Numbered from the stretch's first letter, positions 16,748 to 26,194 are shown. The stretch: DNA of 33,145 bases from Streptomyces soli (GCF_003999195.1 NZ_RJVR01000214.1:1-33145), one strand, 5' to 3'. Program-made: numbers and translations. The notes: generated by a model from the sequence alone, not told the origin.

Positions 16748-17028
16748 GGCTGTCCGGCGTCCCTCGCCTCGCGGTGCCCACCGGCCGATCGCATTGGTGC
16801 GAACCCAGGGGCTGCGCGAGGAGGCGTGACGGAAAAGCACGGCTCCGCGGGCTCCGTTCATCTCGGCTTGCGGCGGCAGATGTGTGCGGCAGAGTCCAGG
16901 CCTTTCCAGCGCCTCCGTGCGTGCCCACGCAGGGGGGCGGACGCGCGCCCTGGGATTGCGTGCCGGTCAGCCGGCTGCCCAGTCGGACGGCGGAAGAAGC
17001 GCCGCGCTGACCCTGTCGGGCCGGTCTG

Positions 17029-17889
17029 ATGCCCCTGCGATCGGGAAGAAGTCAAGAAAACGCAGAACGCGAGCTCCTCCACCTGGAGGGCTACCGGGGT
17101 TCGGCGCCTGTGCGGGTCGGCAACGACGCCGTCACCCAGCTGCAGCTTGACATCTACGGCGCCCTGCTCGACTCCGTGTACCTGTACGACAAGTGGTGTC
17201 AGCCCCTGACCAGCGGCCAATGGCGCGCGGTGTGTGACCTGGTGAACTGGGTCTGCGAGCACTGGGACCAGCCGGACGAGGGCGTGTGGGAGACCCGCGG
17301 CGGCCGCAAGAGGTTCCTCTACTCCCGTCTCATGTGCTGGGTGGCCATCGACCGCGCCATGCGCATCGCCTGGCACCGCGGCCTGCCCGCCGAGCTCATC
17401 CGCTGGGGCCCGGTTCGGGACACGATCTACTGGCGGATTCTGGACCAGGGCTGGTCGCCCGCCCGGCAGGCGTTCGCCCAGTACGAGGGCGGCGACGTGC
17501 TGGACGCCGCGGCGCTGATGTTGCCGCTGACCAATTTCATCGCTTCCAACGACCTCCTGTGGCTGTCCACACTGGATGCCCTCGGCAATGAACTCGTCTC
17601 CGACTCCCTGGTCTGGCGCTACGACCCCAAGGCGAGCCCCGACGGCCTGGAAGGCGACGAAGGCACCTTTTCCATCTGCTCGTTCTGGTATGTCGAGGCC
17701 CTTACCCGCGCCGGTCGACTGGATGAAGCGCGCCTGGCCTTCGAGAAGATGCTCACCTACGCCAACCACCTTGGCCTGTTCGCCGAGGAGATCAGCCACA
17801 CCGGACAGCAATTGGGTAATTTTCCGCAGGCTTTCACCCATCTCGCCCTGATCAGCGCTGCCTTCAACCTTGACCGCGCCCTCGGCTGA
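17029..17889 (+). pseudogene. GH15 (glucoamylase/trehalase-like) C-terminal half
   Basis: 286 aa where the family has about 600. Clear GH15 features: H-L-E-G-Y-R-G-S-A-P-V-R-V-G-N (19-32), the first catalytic Glu region G-V-W-E-T-R-G-G (Glu88) with F-L-Y-S-R-L-M-C-W-V-A-I-D-R-A, and the second near 253-254 in G-L-F-A-E-E-I with L-G-N-F-P-Q-A-F. The family cleaves alpha-glucosides such as trehalose or starch ends. Both catalytic Glu are present but half of the (alpha/alpha)6 barrel is missing; the frame upstream is closed by TGA 17008-17010 and residues before about 13 look foreign. It is probably inactive. Confidence 0.75.
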
Positions 17890-17990
17890 CCTGCGGCCGG
17901 CACGGGGCCAGCCCGCCGTCCCCCGCGTGGCCGTGCGAGCCTGCGGTTCTGCCCCCATGCTGGATGTGGGGGGTGACGACGGAGGAAGTG

Positions 17991-18206
17991 GTGAGCATGC
18001 GGACCGTTGTCGACCTCACCCGCTGCCAGGGCTACGCGCAGTGCGTGTTCCTCGCGCCCGCGGTTTTCCAGCTGCATGGGGAGGAGGGACTGCTGTACGC
18101 CACGGCCGTCCCCGATGACCAGGTTGAGCGCGTGCGCCAGGCCGCGGCGGCATGCCCGGTCCAGGCCATCCTCCTCGGTGAGGAGGTGAGCGCCGGTGCC
18201 CGGTGA
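17991..18206 (+). CDS. [3Fe-4S]-type ferredoxin
   Basis: 71 aa from GTG 17991, which GGAGG (17981-17985) serves at ideal spacing; ATG 17997 is the alternative. The cluster ligands follow C-x5-C (C-Q-G-Y-A-Q-C) with A-P-x-V-F and a late C-P. The position that would hold a fourth Cys carries Tyr-Ala, as in 3Fe-4S ferredoxins that feed P450s. It passes electrons from the reductase encoded next (genes overlap by 11 bases) to the P450 at 19604. Strong acidic bias fits. Confidence 0.92.
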   Translation: MSMRTVVDLTRCQGYAQCVFLAPAVFQLHGEEGLLYATAVPDDQVERVRQAAAACPVQAILLGEEVSAGAR

Positions 18207-19572
18207 CGACCTCAAGGACGGCCGTATCGTCATCGTCGGCGCGTCGCTGGCCGGGTTGCGGGGCGCGGAGGCGCTACGGGAGGAGGGCTTCACCGGCTCA
18301 CTGACCGTGGTCGGGGACGAGCCCTATCCGCCCTATGACCGGCCGCCGCTGTCCAAGCAGGTGCTCCTCGGCCAGGCGCCGGCGGACACCACGGGGCTGC
18401 CGATGCGGCGGGATCCGGATGCCGACTGGCGGCTGGGCGTACGTGCCACGGGTGTGGACCCGCTCGGGAAACGGGTGGTGCTGGACGACGGCGAGTCGTT
18501 GCCGTTCGATCGGCTGCTGATCACCACCGGGACCCGGGCGCGGCCCTGGCCCAACCCGGAGGAGGCCGCGCTGGACGGGGTGTTCACCCTGCGCACCCGC
18601 GACGACGCCGGCGGGCTCGCCAAGCGACTGGCCGCCGGGCCGGAGCGGGTGCTGGTGATCGGTGGCGGCTTCACCGGATCGGAGATCGCCTCGGCCTGCC
18701 GGGAACGGGGGCTGGAGGTCACGGTCGCCGAACGCGGCCCCGCACCCCTGGTGGGCGCGCTCGGCGGGACGCTGTCGAAGCTCGCGGCCGTCATGCAGCG
18801 CAATCACGGCGTGGATCTGCGCTGCGGGGTGACGGTCACCGCCCTGCGCGGTGACGGGAACGGCCGGTTCACCGGCGCGGACCTGTCCGACGGCGGCCGT
18901 ATCGACGCGGACGTGTGCGTCGTGGCGCTGGGAGCGGTCCGCAACGTGGAGTGGCTCGCGGAGTCCGGGCTGGCGGCGGGCCCGCGCGGAATCGCCTGCG
19001 ACGCCGGGTGCCGGGCCTTCAACATGTACGGGATCGTCACCGACGACGTCTTCGTGGCCGGCGACGTCTCCCGCTTCCCCCACCCGCTGTTCGGTTACCA
19101 GATGCTCTCCCTGGAGCACTGGGGCAACGCGGTCGCGCAGGCCGAGGTGGCGGCCCACAACATGGTCAGCCCCGGGCCCCTGAGGCGCCCGCACCTGACC
19201 CTCCCGACCTTCTGGTCGACACAGTTCGGGCTCAACATCAAGTCGGTGGGCGTGCCCACGTTCTCCGACCATGTGGTCATCGCCCAGGGTTCCCTGGAGG
19301 CGCGCCGTCTGGCGATGGTCTACGGCTACCAGGGGCGGGTCACCGCCGCGGTCACCGTCGACATGGCCAAGTCGCTCGACTACTACCGGCACCTGATCGA
19401 GGCGGCCGCTCCGTTCCCGCCCCCGCCCGGCGCGGCGGACCGCGCAATCGCGGCGGACATCGCGATCCCGTCCGACGTGCCGGACCCGAAGGGGCTGTCC
19501 CACGGCCCCACCGTGGCGCTCACCGGTTACCTGCCCGATCGGCGGCTGACGGTGGTGCAGCCCACCGGCTGA
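18196..19572 (+). CDS. NAD(P)H ferredoxin reductase (FAD)
   Basis: 458 aa from GTG 18196, overlapping the ferredoxin by 11 bases, which suggests translational coupling. FAD-binding V-G-A-S-L-A-G-L-R-G-A-E, P-Y-P-P-Y-D-R-P-P-L-S-K, NAD(P)-binding V-I-G-G-G-F-T-G-S-E-I-A, and the second FAD motif V-F-V-A-G-D-V-S are all present and spaced as in rubredoxin/putidaredoxin-type reductases. It is longer than the usual ~400 aa because of a Pro/Ala-rich tail after about residue 400. It supplies electrons from NAD(P)H to the ferredoxin. Confidence 0.93.
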   Translation: MPGDDLKDGRIVIVGASLAGLRGAEALREEGFTGSLTVVGDEPYPPYDRPPLSKQVLLGQAPADTTGLPMRRDPDADWRLGVRATGVDPLGKRVVLDDGESLPFDRLLITTGTRARPWPNPEEAALDGVFTLRTRDDAGGLAKRLAAGPERVLVIGGGFTGSEIASACRERGLEVTVAERGPAPLVGALGGTLSKLAAVMQRNHGVDLRCGVTVTALRGDGNGRFTGADLSDGGRIDADVCVVALGAVRNVEWLAESGLAAGPRGIACDAGCRAFNMYGIVTDDVFVAGDVSRFPHPLFGYQMLSLEHWGNAVAQAEVAAHNMVSPGPLRRPHLTLPTFWSTQFGLNIKSVGVPTFSDHVVIAQGSLEARRLAMVYGYQGRVTAAVTVDMAKSLDYYRHLIEAAAPFPPPPGAADRAIAADIAIPSDVPDPKGLSHGPTVALTGYLPDRRLTVVQPTG

Positions 19573-19603
19573 CCCACCTCCCGCCCGACCACGAGGAGCC
19601 ACC

Positions 19604-20803
19604 ATGGACTCCGACACCTTGCTGGCACGGATCACCGACTACACCAGCCGTCCCAACCCCTACCCGCTGTATGCGGAACTCCGCGAGGCCGGTCCCGTGG
19701 TGCGGCAGGCAGACGGCGGCTATCTGATCGGCACCTACCACGAGATCTCCGCCCTGCTCCACGACCCGCGCATGAGCGCCGATCCACGCACCCGCACCAC
19801 CCCGTCGCTGTCCGAGGAGACGCCGAAGCCGCCGTTCCTGCGGCTCGACGACCCCGAGCACCACAGGCTGCGCACCCTGGCCATGCGGCCGTTCGGCCCG
19901 CCGCACAGCCCGGGCCGGGTTGATGCCATGCGCGGCGAGATCGCCCACATCACCGGGGAACTGATCGAGGCGCTCCGGGACCGCGAGCAGATCGACGTCG
20001 TCGACGACTTCGCCTACCCCCTGCCCATCACCGTCATCTGCCGGCTGATGGGTGTCCCGCGTGAGGACGAGTCGCTGTTCCAAAGATGGACCGACGCGAT
20101 CGTCGCGTCCGCCGACATCGGGCCCGGGGAAGACACCACCGAACGGAACAAGGCGGCCATGCAGGCCCGGCAGGAGATGGGCCGGTACCTGGTCAACCTC
20201 GCCGAACAGCGCCGCGACCGGCCCACCGGCGACATGCTCTCCGACTTCATCAACGAACCGGACCTCGCCCTGCGGCTCACCGTCGAGGAACTGGCGGAAA
20301 CCGCCATCCTGTTGTTCATCGCCGGACACGAGACCACGGTCAACCTGATCACCAACGGCGTCCTCACCCTGCTGCGTCAGCCCGACCAGTTGGACCGGTT
20401 GCGCCGCGAACCCCGCCTGCTGCCGCAAGCGGTGGAAGAACTACTGCGCTACGAACCCCCGGTCCACATGCGCGAAAGGATCCCTCTCGCCGATATCGAC
20501 GTCGCCGGCACCACGATCCCCAAGGGCACGTCCGTCGTACTGGCGCTGGCCTCAGGCAGCCGCGACCCCAAGCCGTTCCACGAGCCCGACCGGTTCGACC
20601 CCACCCGCCCGGACAACCAGCACTTCGGCTTCGGCAGCGGCATCCACCTCTGCTACGGCGCGCCGCTCGCCCGCATCGAGGCCGAGGCCGCCCTCGGCGC
20701 GCTGATCCCGCGCCTCGGCACGGCCCGCCTCGTCCAGGACCCGCCCCCCTACCGGCAGAACGCCATGCTCCGCGGACCGCGTCACCTGCCCATCCACTTG
20801 TAG
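19604..20803 (+). CDS. class I bacterial cytochrome P450
   Basis: 399 aa, standard length. ATG 19604 has GAGGAG six bases upstream. I-helix A-G-H-E-T-T (240-245), E-L-L-R (279-282), P-P-V-H-M-R-E-R, and heme loop F-G-F-G-S-G-I-H-L-C-Y-G-A-P-L-A-R with ligand Cys350. It is the last gene of a three-gene operon (31-base gap after the reductase) and forms a complete electron chain with it. The E-R-x-P-L rather than R-x-x-x-x-x-x-E variation near 290 is normal. Substrate is unknown; CYP105/107-like hydroxylases are the nearest recalled groups. Confidence 0.94.
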   Translation: MDSDTLLARITDYTSRPNPYPLYAELREAGPVVRQADGGYLIGTYHEISALLHDPRMSADPRTRTTPSLSEETPKPPFLRLDDPEHHRLRTLAMRPFGPPHSPGRVDAMRGEIAHITGELIEALRDREQIDVVDDFAYPLPITVICRLMGVPREDESLFQRWTDAIVASADIGPGEDTTERNKAAMQARQEMGRYLVNLAEQRRDRPTGDMLSDFINEPDLALRLTVEELAETAILLFIAGHETTVNLITNGVLTLLRQPDQLDRLRREPRLLPQAVEELLRYEPPVHMRERIPLADIDVAGTTIPKGTSVVLALASGSRDPKPFHEPDRFDPTRPDNQHFGFGSGIHLCYGAPLARIEAEAALGALIPRLGTARLVQDPPPYRQNAMLRGPRHLPIHL

Positions 20804-20839
20804 GGACGCGGGGCGGCACACCACGGCAGGAACTACCGA

Positions 20840-21049
20840 GAGGGTGTTTCAAGAGCTTTCGCTCGCATTTAGAGCGATTGGTGCCCTGGCTGCACACCTC
20901 GCCGACCTGCAGGTATCGCCCTACGCCGCCGCGGGCGGCGCTCGGGATCACAGAAGGCCGACTTTCTGCGCTCCTTGGCGCCCGAAATGACGGCTTTCGC
21001 GGGCGGGCACAATGGATCAAAGTGGTGCGCCTTCTCTTAAAACGCCCTC
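20840..21049. mobile_element. deleted IS or MITE with imperfect 17-bp inverted ends
   Basis: The 17 bases at 20840-20856 (GAGGGTGTTTCAAGAGC) match the reverse complement of 21033-21049 at 14 positions. GAGGGTGTTTCA-type ends are common in streptomycete IS5-like elements. The 176-base interior has no transposase-like ORF. It lies 36 bases after the P450 stop. It is most likely a non-autonomous or internally deleted element. Confidence 0.5.
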
Positions 21050-21240
21050 TGACACCCTCACGTCCTGCGCGGGCCAAGGAAAACCGTGCGCGGTCGGTGT
21101 TGGCGGACCTTGGGCTATGGGGCTCCTTTCCAGGTTGCGGCGGGAAGGGGGCGCCGGGTCAGGTCGCGGGCCTCATCCGGAGGGAGGCCGAGCATGTGCA
21201 AAAGCATCACGGCCAATGTGCCTGCGGCCTGATCCCGGTC

Positions 21241-21536
21241 TGTCGGCGTACACCCCAATGTGCACAGCCAAGTACGAATCAACGTGCGCAGCCTTCGCCC
21301 GGCTTCAAGCTGGTGGGGGCGCTGGGGCCACCCGCGTTGTCATGGTGCGGGACAGGGCCCGCCGTCAAGGGCGCCCTGCGGGCGTCGCGCTGCGATGGGG
21401 CTTCGCCCCACCCTGGACAGCGGACCCCGTCCCGGAGCTGGCTGGCTATCGGGTGGCCCCAGCGCTGCGGCGTCAGCTGGCTGTGCACGTAGCCGTGTAC
21501 CGAGCTGAGCACTTTCACGCGTACGCCGACACCCGG
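21241..21536. repeat. inverted repetitive element, copies A and B
   Basis: Copy A (21241-21334, plus) and copy B (21531-21450, minus) share TGTCGGCGTAC at their outer ends, GTGCxCAGC-type blocks in the middle and an exact 16-mer GCGCTGGGGCCACCCG at their inner ends. They thus form an imperfect inverted repeat of about 290 bp with a 115-base centre that carries TGGGGC-TTC-GCCCCA. A 64-base block on the minus strand (21460-21397) is about 80% identical to 31251-31312. No known element is recognised. Confidence 0.6.
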
Positions 21537-22051
21537 TCGACCTCGGGCCGGTTGAACCACAGTTCCAGAAATGCCAGCAGGCTGCCGTTCAGCGCGGTCA
21601 GGGCGATGACCGGGTCGACCACCGTGAAGCGGCCCGAGGCCATGCCCTGCTCCACATCGCGCTTCGCGCGCGGAGCCAGGCCGTGGCCGGCGCATATGCG
21701 GCCGAGCTCGCTGTCGCACAGGATCCGCATGATCTCCGGGTGTGACTCGGCCATACGTGCGCTGAGCCGCACGCCCCAGCGCTCGGCGGGATCGTCGACG
21801 CCACGCAAGCCTTCGTCGATGGCTTCGGCGTACTCCTCCAGCGCATCGGCCACAGCCGCTTCGAAGAGGTCCAGCTTGCAGGTGAAGTGGTTGTAGAAGG
21901 AGCCGAAGCCCACGTCCGCGCGCTCCGCGATGGCCCGGATGCTGGCGCTGGTGTCGCCGGACTCGACCAGGATCTTCCGGGCGGCGCGGACGAGCGCCTG
22001 CCGGGTCACGGCCCGACGGCGTTCGAATCGGCTCCTGCGTGAGGCTGGCAT
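21515..22051 (-). CDS. TetR-family regulator, C-terminus ending in repeat
   Basis: 178 aa, short for TetR. HTH at about 36-62 (S-I-R-A-I-A-E-R-A-D-V-G-F-G-S-F-Y-N-H-F), then a ligand domain ending V-D-R-V-S-A-Y-A. The last five codons and the stop lie inside repeat copy B, so the original C-terminus may have been replaced. The HTH is intact, so DNA binding may persist. Upstream, palindromes at 22071-22096 are likely operators. The facing gene is the damaged PAS/PP2C gene, which is probably not its only target; the P450 operon upstream is another candidate. Confidence 0.85.
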   Translation of the reverse strand: MPASRRSRFERRRAVTRQALVRAARKILVESGDTSASIRAIAERADVGFGSFYNHFTCKLDLFEAAVADALEEYAEAIDEGLRGVDDPAERWGVRLSARMAESHPEIMRILCDSELGRICAGHGLAPRAKRDVEQGMASGRFTVVDPVIALTALNGSLLAFLELWFNRPEVDRVSAYA

Positions 22052-22070
22052 CAGTATGCACCAAAAACAA

Positions 22071-22096
22071 AACTACCAGTTCTGATGAATTCATCA
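22071..22096. promoter_or_regulatory. AT-rich palindromes, TetR operator candidate
   Basis: TGATGAATTCATCA at 22083-22096 is a perfect 14-bp palindrome, and AACTACCAGTT at 22071-22081 has 4-bp arms. Both are AT-rich in a GC-rich setting and lie 20-45 bases upstream of the TetR start, between divergent genes. Confidence 0.6.
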
Positions 22097-22156
22097 TCGC
22101 AGCAGGGGCTACGGCTGTCCACCCTGCGCGACGCCTGAGCGGACTCGCCCGCGCGC

Positions 22157-23723
22157 ATGCTGAACCGCCGAAACGGACCCGACGCAGCGATAGCGATGAT
22201 CGTCGCGGAGGGGACAGTGGTGGGATGGACACAGGCTGCTCAGCAGCTAGTCGGGTACTCGGCTCGCGAGATGGTGGGCCGGGCCGCCGCGCAGGTGCTG
22301 CAACCCTCCGAGGACGTCCTGGGGGCCTCGGCGCACGCCGAGCAGTGCCGTGCACAGGGTGGCTGGTCCGGGGCCGTGGCGGTCCGCCACCGCGACGGTC
22401 ACACGCTCAGGATGACTTTGCGGGTTTCGTTGCTGTGGGGACAGGGCGCCAGCACCCGGTGGCTGGTGTCCGTGACCGACATCGGGTCCCTGTCCTCAGG
22501 GACGGCCCACGGGCCGGTGCGCGAGTCTCTCCTCGCTCACGCGCCGATCGGCATCGTCGTTCGTGACCTGCAGCTGCGCTGCACCTGGGTGAACGACGCC
22601 ATGGAGCGCCACGACGGCATTCCTCGTGCCCGGCGGTTCGGACGCCGCCTTAAGGACTCGCTGCCCGCGCACCCTCGACGTCATGCAGACCGGGCAGGAA
22701 CTGGCCGACCTTGCCGTGCCGTTGCTGGCTGATCACGCCCTCGTCGACCTGGTGGAGTCGGTTCCGTTCGGCCTGGAGCCCTCGGCACGGATCGGCACGG
22801 CGAGGGGCCGCCCCGCTCTGTTGCGCCGTGCCGGTCTGGCCTCCATCGACCTGGGTGTTCTGGAGTCGCCGTGGGTGCGCGAAGAGGTGGTCCATGTGCA
22901 CCCGAGCTCGCCGTTCGCCACCGCCCTGCGCACGGGCAGGTCTCACCTGGAACCGTTGCTGGACACCACCGGCCCCTGGATCGACCACGACCCGGTGCGG
23001 GCCCAGAAGGTCCGTGACAGCGGGGTCCACTCATTGATGGTCGTACCCATCCGTGCGCGGCGCTGCATGCTGGGACTGGCGCTGTTCGGCCGCTCCGAGG
23101 AGCAGACGCCGTTCCAGGAGGATGACCTGCTCCTCGCCGAGGAGCTCGTCACCCGGGCCGCGCTCTGGCTGGACAACGCTCTTCAGTACGCTCGCGAACG
23201 CACCGCGGCCCTCACGCTCCAGCGCGACCTGCTGCCCCACCGTGTGCGAGGTGGCGTCGCCATCGAGGTGGCCTCGCGCTACATGCCGGCCGGCATGGAC
23301 CACGGCGTGGGGGGTGACTGGTTCGATGTGATCGAGCTGTCCGGCGCCCGGGTGGCCCTCGTCGTCGGCGATGTGATCGGACACGGCATCAACGCCGCGG
23401 CGGCGATGGGCCGGTTGCGCACCGCCGTTCACACCCTCGCGGACATGGATTTGCCTCCCCATGAACTGCTGGCACACCTTGATGACACGGTCCGGCGGGT
23501 GAACGACGAGGACGCCGACGCCCCGGACCGGGTTCCGATCGGCGCCACCTGTCTGTATGCCGTCTATGACCCGGTCACAAGGCGGTGCACGATGGCGCGG
23601 GCCGGGCATCCTCCGCCCGTGATCATCGATCCGCAGGGCCAGGCGGGCTTTCCCGACCTGCCGGCCGGAACCCCGCTCGGCCTCGGCCTCGGGCTGGTTC
23701 CCCTCGAGTCCGGATCTCCGTGA
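22157..23723 (+). pseudogene. PAS-GAF-SpoIIE (PP2C) sensor phosphatase, doubly damaged
   Basis: The first frame (from ATG 22157) encodes a PAS domain and the start of a second (V-x-G-W-T-Q-A-A-Q-Q-L-V-G-Y-S; later P-I-G-I-V-V-R-D-L-Q-L-R-C-T-W-V-N). Near 22670 it jumps frame to T-L-D-V-M-Q-T-G-Q-E-L-A-D-L-A-V-P, the usual GAF start, with the end of PAS2 missing. A GAF domain and PP2C core follow (G-G-D-W-F-D-V, G-D-V-I-G-H-G, A-G-H-P-P-P-V). The gene stops at 23723 before the L-Y-T-D-G-L motif, so the last metal site and about 90 residues are lost. Intact relatives are common streptomycete stress-signalling phosphatases. Inactive as read. Confidence 0.75.
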
Positions 23724-24022
23724 AGACGGACCCGTACTGCGCCGCGATGCCACGATCAGCAGCTACGAGGGGAAGGTCAGTTCTGCCGACCAAGTGAGCA
23801 GCGTTGTCGGGGCCGTTGCCAGCCTTGCCGGTTTCGTGGCCCCTCTGTGGCCGCTGGTGCGTCCTGGGGTGCGACGGTAGAAGCGTGCGACGGCGCTGTG
23901 GCTGCCGGCCGTCATATCGGGCGCGTCGTTGAAGGAGACAGCAACCGGAGGGGCGCTGCCCAGCAGTTTGGGGCAGGCGCCTGGGACCTGGCCCGGCACG
24001 GAAGGGTTATCCGGATGCATCC
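23724..24022. other. no recognised gene
   Basis: About 300 bases. A minus-strand ORF of 85 codons (24020-23763) has some sense-like composition (S-F-N-D-A-P-D-M-T-A-G-S-H) but I do not recognise it and it lacks a ribosome site. It may be a fragment. Confidence 0.4.
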
Positions 24023-24247
24023 GTGCCCCGGCCCATGCGGCCGTCGGTGAGACTACCGACGCTCGCGCTGGCCTGCGACTGCGGTGTGTGCGCGGACCGG
24101 ACAGGACGGGTCTACGGCAACACCCCCATTCCCCCGGACGTCACGGTGCCCTTCGCCATCGATGACCTCGACCGCGGCCCCACCCACGACCCGGTCTTCA
24201 AAACCGCCCTGGCCTGGCTGCACCAGCAGCCAGCCTGCCGCTCCTGA
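24023..24247 (+). CDS. small Cys-containing hypothetical protein
   Basis: 74 aa from ATG 24023 or a little shorter from the GTG about 30 bases later. It has A-L-A-C-D-C-G-V-C-A-D with three Cys in C-x-C-x2-C order, then a neutral P-x-D-V-T-V-P-F-A-I-D-D-L-D-R-G segment and a C-terminal helix A-L-A-W-L-H-Q-Q. Codon use is typical of real genes. The Cys cluster could bind a metal, but no family is recognised. The start lacks an ideal ribosome site, so it could be a 3' remnant of a larger gene. Confidence 0.4.
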   Translation: MPRPMRPSVRLPTLALACDCGVCADRTGRVYGNTPIPPDVTVPFAIDDLDRGPTHDPVFKTALAWLHQQPACRS

Positions 24248-24310
24248 CAGCGCAGCGCACCCACCTGCACCCCAACGCCACCCGAGAGGCGTGAGGGTTC
24301 GTCAGGAAGT

Positions 24311-25810
24311 TCAGTAGTCGGACACAGTGCTCGCAAATCCTTCGGCTTCACGCTGGAACCGAGCGAGGGCATGGACCGTGTCGTGTGTCGCTGGATAGAG
24401 GCCCCGGTACAGGCTGTGCAGCCTGTCGTATGCGGCCCCCGCGGCCGGGTCCGGTACGCGCTGCTCGCGTACGGGGTTCCACGTCGCGGTTGCCGCTTCA
24501 TCGGCCAGTCGGGCGGCAAGCCGGGCGGCCCCATAGCTGGCGCCGACGGTGATGGTGGGGATGTCCTGGGGTAGCCCGGTGACGTCGGAGACGATCTGGG
24601 TCCACAACCTGCCCTGCGTGCCTCCGCCGACGGCGACTACCCGCTCGACTTCAGCGCCTGCGTGTCCCATTGCCTCAATGTTGTGGCGTACGCCGTGCGC
24701 GGTGGCCTCCAGCGCGGCCCGGTAAAGGTCGCCGCGGGTGTGCTCGACGGTGAGACCGGCGATCACCCCGCGAGCGTCAGGGTCGGCGATCGGGGTGCGC
24801 TCGCCGGCGAAGTACGGGAGCATCGCGAGACCGCGTGCACCGACGCCGCTGTCCGCGGCCTCCGCCAGCAGGACAGCGCGGCCGGGTGAGCCGAACAGGC
24901 CGCGCAGCCACTCGGTGACCGCTCCGGAGGTGGCCATGCCACCGGCGAGAGAGCGGGTGCCGGGGAAGGCGCCGACGGTACTCCACAGCTCAGGCACTCG
25001 CAGCTGCCTGGCGACGGTGGCGATGAGGAACATCGTCGTGCCGTACATGAGCATCAGGTCGCCTGGTCGTGTCGCGTCGACGCTGACGGCCTCGGTCCAG
25101 GCATCGATGGTTCCGGTGAGGACGGGCGTGCCCGGCAAGAGCCCGGTTGCCGCTGCCGCCTCGGCAGTCACCGTGCCGGCCTGGTCACCGGGCCAGCGCA
25201 GCTCGGGGAGGTCCGCGTGCGGCCATACCGCGTCTACCCAAGGGCGGTACCAGTCCTGGGCCCGGGCGTCGTAGAAGGGGACGGACTGGCTGGCCGAGTG
25301 GTGGTCGAGTACATAGGCGCCGGTAAGCCGGTGAGCGAGAAAGGAGGCCGGCATGAACAGCCGCCGTGCGGCCGTGAACACCTCCGGCTCATGCTCGGCC
25401 ACCCAAGCCACCTTCGGCCCCACCGCCTGTGTGGACAGCACGCTGCCGCACCGGTCGAGGACGGCCTGACGGTCGAGTTCGGCGTCGAGCCGGGCGATCT
25501 GCGCAACGGCCCGCGTGTCCACACCGTAGAGGATGGCTGGACGCAGCGGCTGGTTTGCGGCGTCGGCCAGGCAGACGCACGGGCCCATGCCGCTGACCCC
25601 GACCGCCTCCACCCGCGCACCGTCGGACAGAAGTTCGCGAGTGATGCCGCGGAACTCCTGCCACCACACCTCGGGGTCCATCTCGACATGTCCTGGATTC
25701 GGGCGGGAGACGGTGTGCTTGCGCACCGCGGTCGCGATCACCATGCCGGAGGCGTCGACCAGGACGCCCTTGCTGCTGGATGTGCCGATGTCGACACCGA
25801 GGAAGGTCAT
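24311..25810 (-). CDS. FGGY-family carbohydrate kinase (xylulokinase-like)
   Basis: 499 aa. N-terminal phosphate-1 motif F-L-G-V-D-I-G-T-S-S-S-K-G (3-15), substrate region Y-G-V-D-T-R-A, T-G-T-I-D-A-W, L-M-L-M-Y-G-T-T-M-F, P-Y-F-A-G-E-R-T-P and adenosine loop V-A-V-G-G-G-T-Q-G-R-L-W. Both ribonuclease-H-like lobes are complete. The family phosphorylates sugars or polyols with ATP; xylulose or a similar pentulose is likely but not proven. ATG 25810 matches the family N-terminus better than GTG 25828; a clear ribosome site is not seen. It stands alone, without transport or isomerase genes. Confidence 0.88.
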   Translation of the reverse strand: MTFLGVDIGTSSSKGVLVDASGMVIATAVRKHTVSRPNPGHVEMDPEVWWQEFRGITRELLSDGARVEAVGVSGMGPCVCLADAANQPLRPAILYGVDTRAVAQIARLDAELDRQAVLDRCGSVLSTQAVGPKVAWVAEHEPEVFTAARRLFMPASFLAHRLTGAYVLDHHSASQSVPFYDARAQDWYRPWVDAVWPHADLPELRWPGDQAGTVTAEAAAATGLLPGTPVLTGTIDAWTEAVSVDATRPGDLMLMYGTTMFLIATVARQLRVPELWSTVGAFPGTRSLAGGMATSGAVTEWLRGLFGSPGRAVLLAEAADSGVGARGLAMLPYFAGERTPIADPDARGVIAGLTVEHTRGDLYRAALEATAHGVRHNIEAMGHAGAEVERVVAVGGGTQGRLWTQIVSDVTGLPQDIPTITVGASYGAARLAARLADEAATATWNPVREQRVPDPAAGAAYDRLHSLYRGLYPATHDTVHALARFQREAEGFASTVSDY

Positions 25811-25828
25811 ACCTGGATGTCCCCGCAC

Positions 25829-26194
25829 AGGTGGACCGTAACGCCGAGAACACTGTCCCGCTGTGCAGGCATGTGCATCAACCGGCAGAACTCACGGCCA
25901 CCCAAGAGCCGGGCCCGCGCCCAGTGCCCGGGGGACCATCTAGGCGGCCGGCTCCGGCCGGTCCCTCCCATGCGCCGTCAGCCGGCGGGCAGAACCATCC
26001 CGAGTCGAACACGGCGGGGCAGGCCGGGCCACCCTCGGAGCGTTCGGTCTTGTCACCCATCACCCCGGGTGCGACGGTACGCGGGTCGACGGCTCCGGAG
26101 GGGAGCTCCGGTGGAGTACAGCCCGTCGGCCGGCTGGTCACGGTCGTGGGGCAGGTATGAGGTGCGGGAAATCTGACACTGGACGATACGGGTT
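25829..26194. other. no convincing gene
   Basis: About 365 bases upstream of the kinase on the minus strand. It probably holds the kinase promoter. ORFs on both strands are proline/arginine-rich shadows with no domain. Confidence 0.45.

Noticed and set aside
14946..16928. 660-codon minus-strand open frame
   Set aside because: Antisense to the P450 reductase end and the alcohol dehydrogenase; Gly/Asp-rich composition typical of a shadow frame.
16858..17958. 366-codon minus-strand frame
   Set aside because: Antisense to the GH15 fragment, whose catalytic motifs are clear on the plus strand.
18298..19635. 445-codon minus-strand open frame
   Set aside because: Antisense to the ferredoxin reductase, which has all its motifs.
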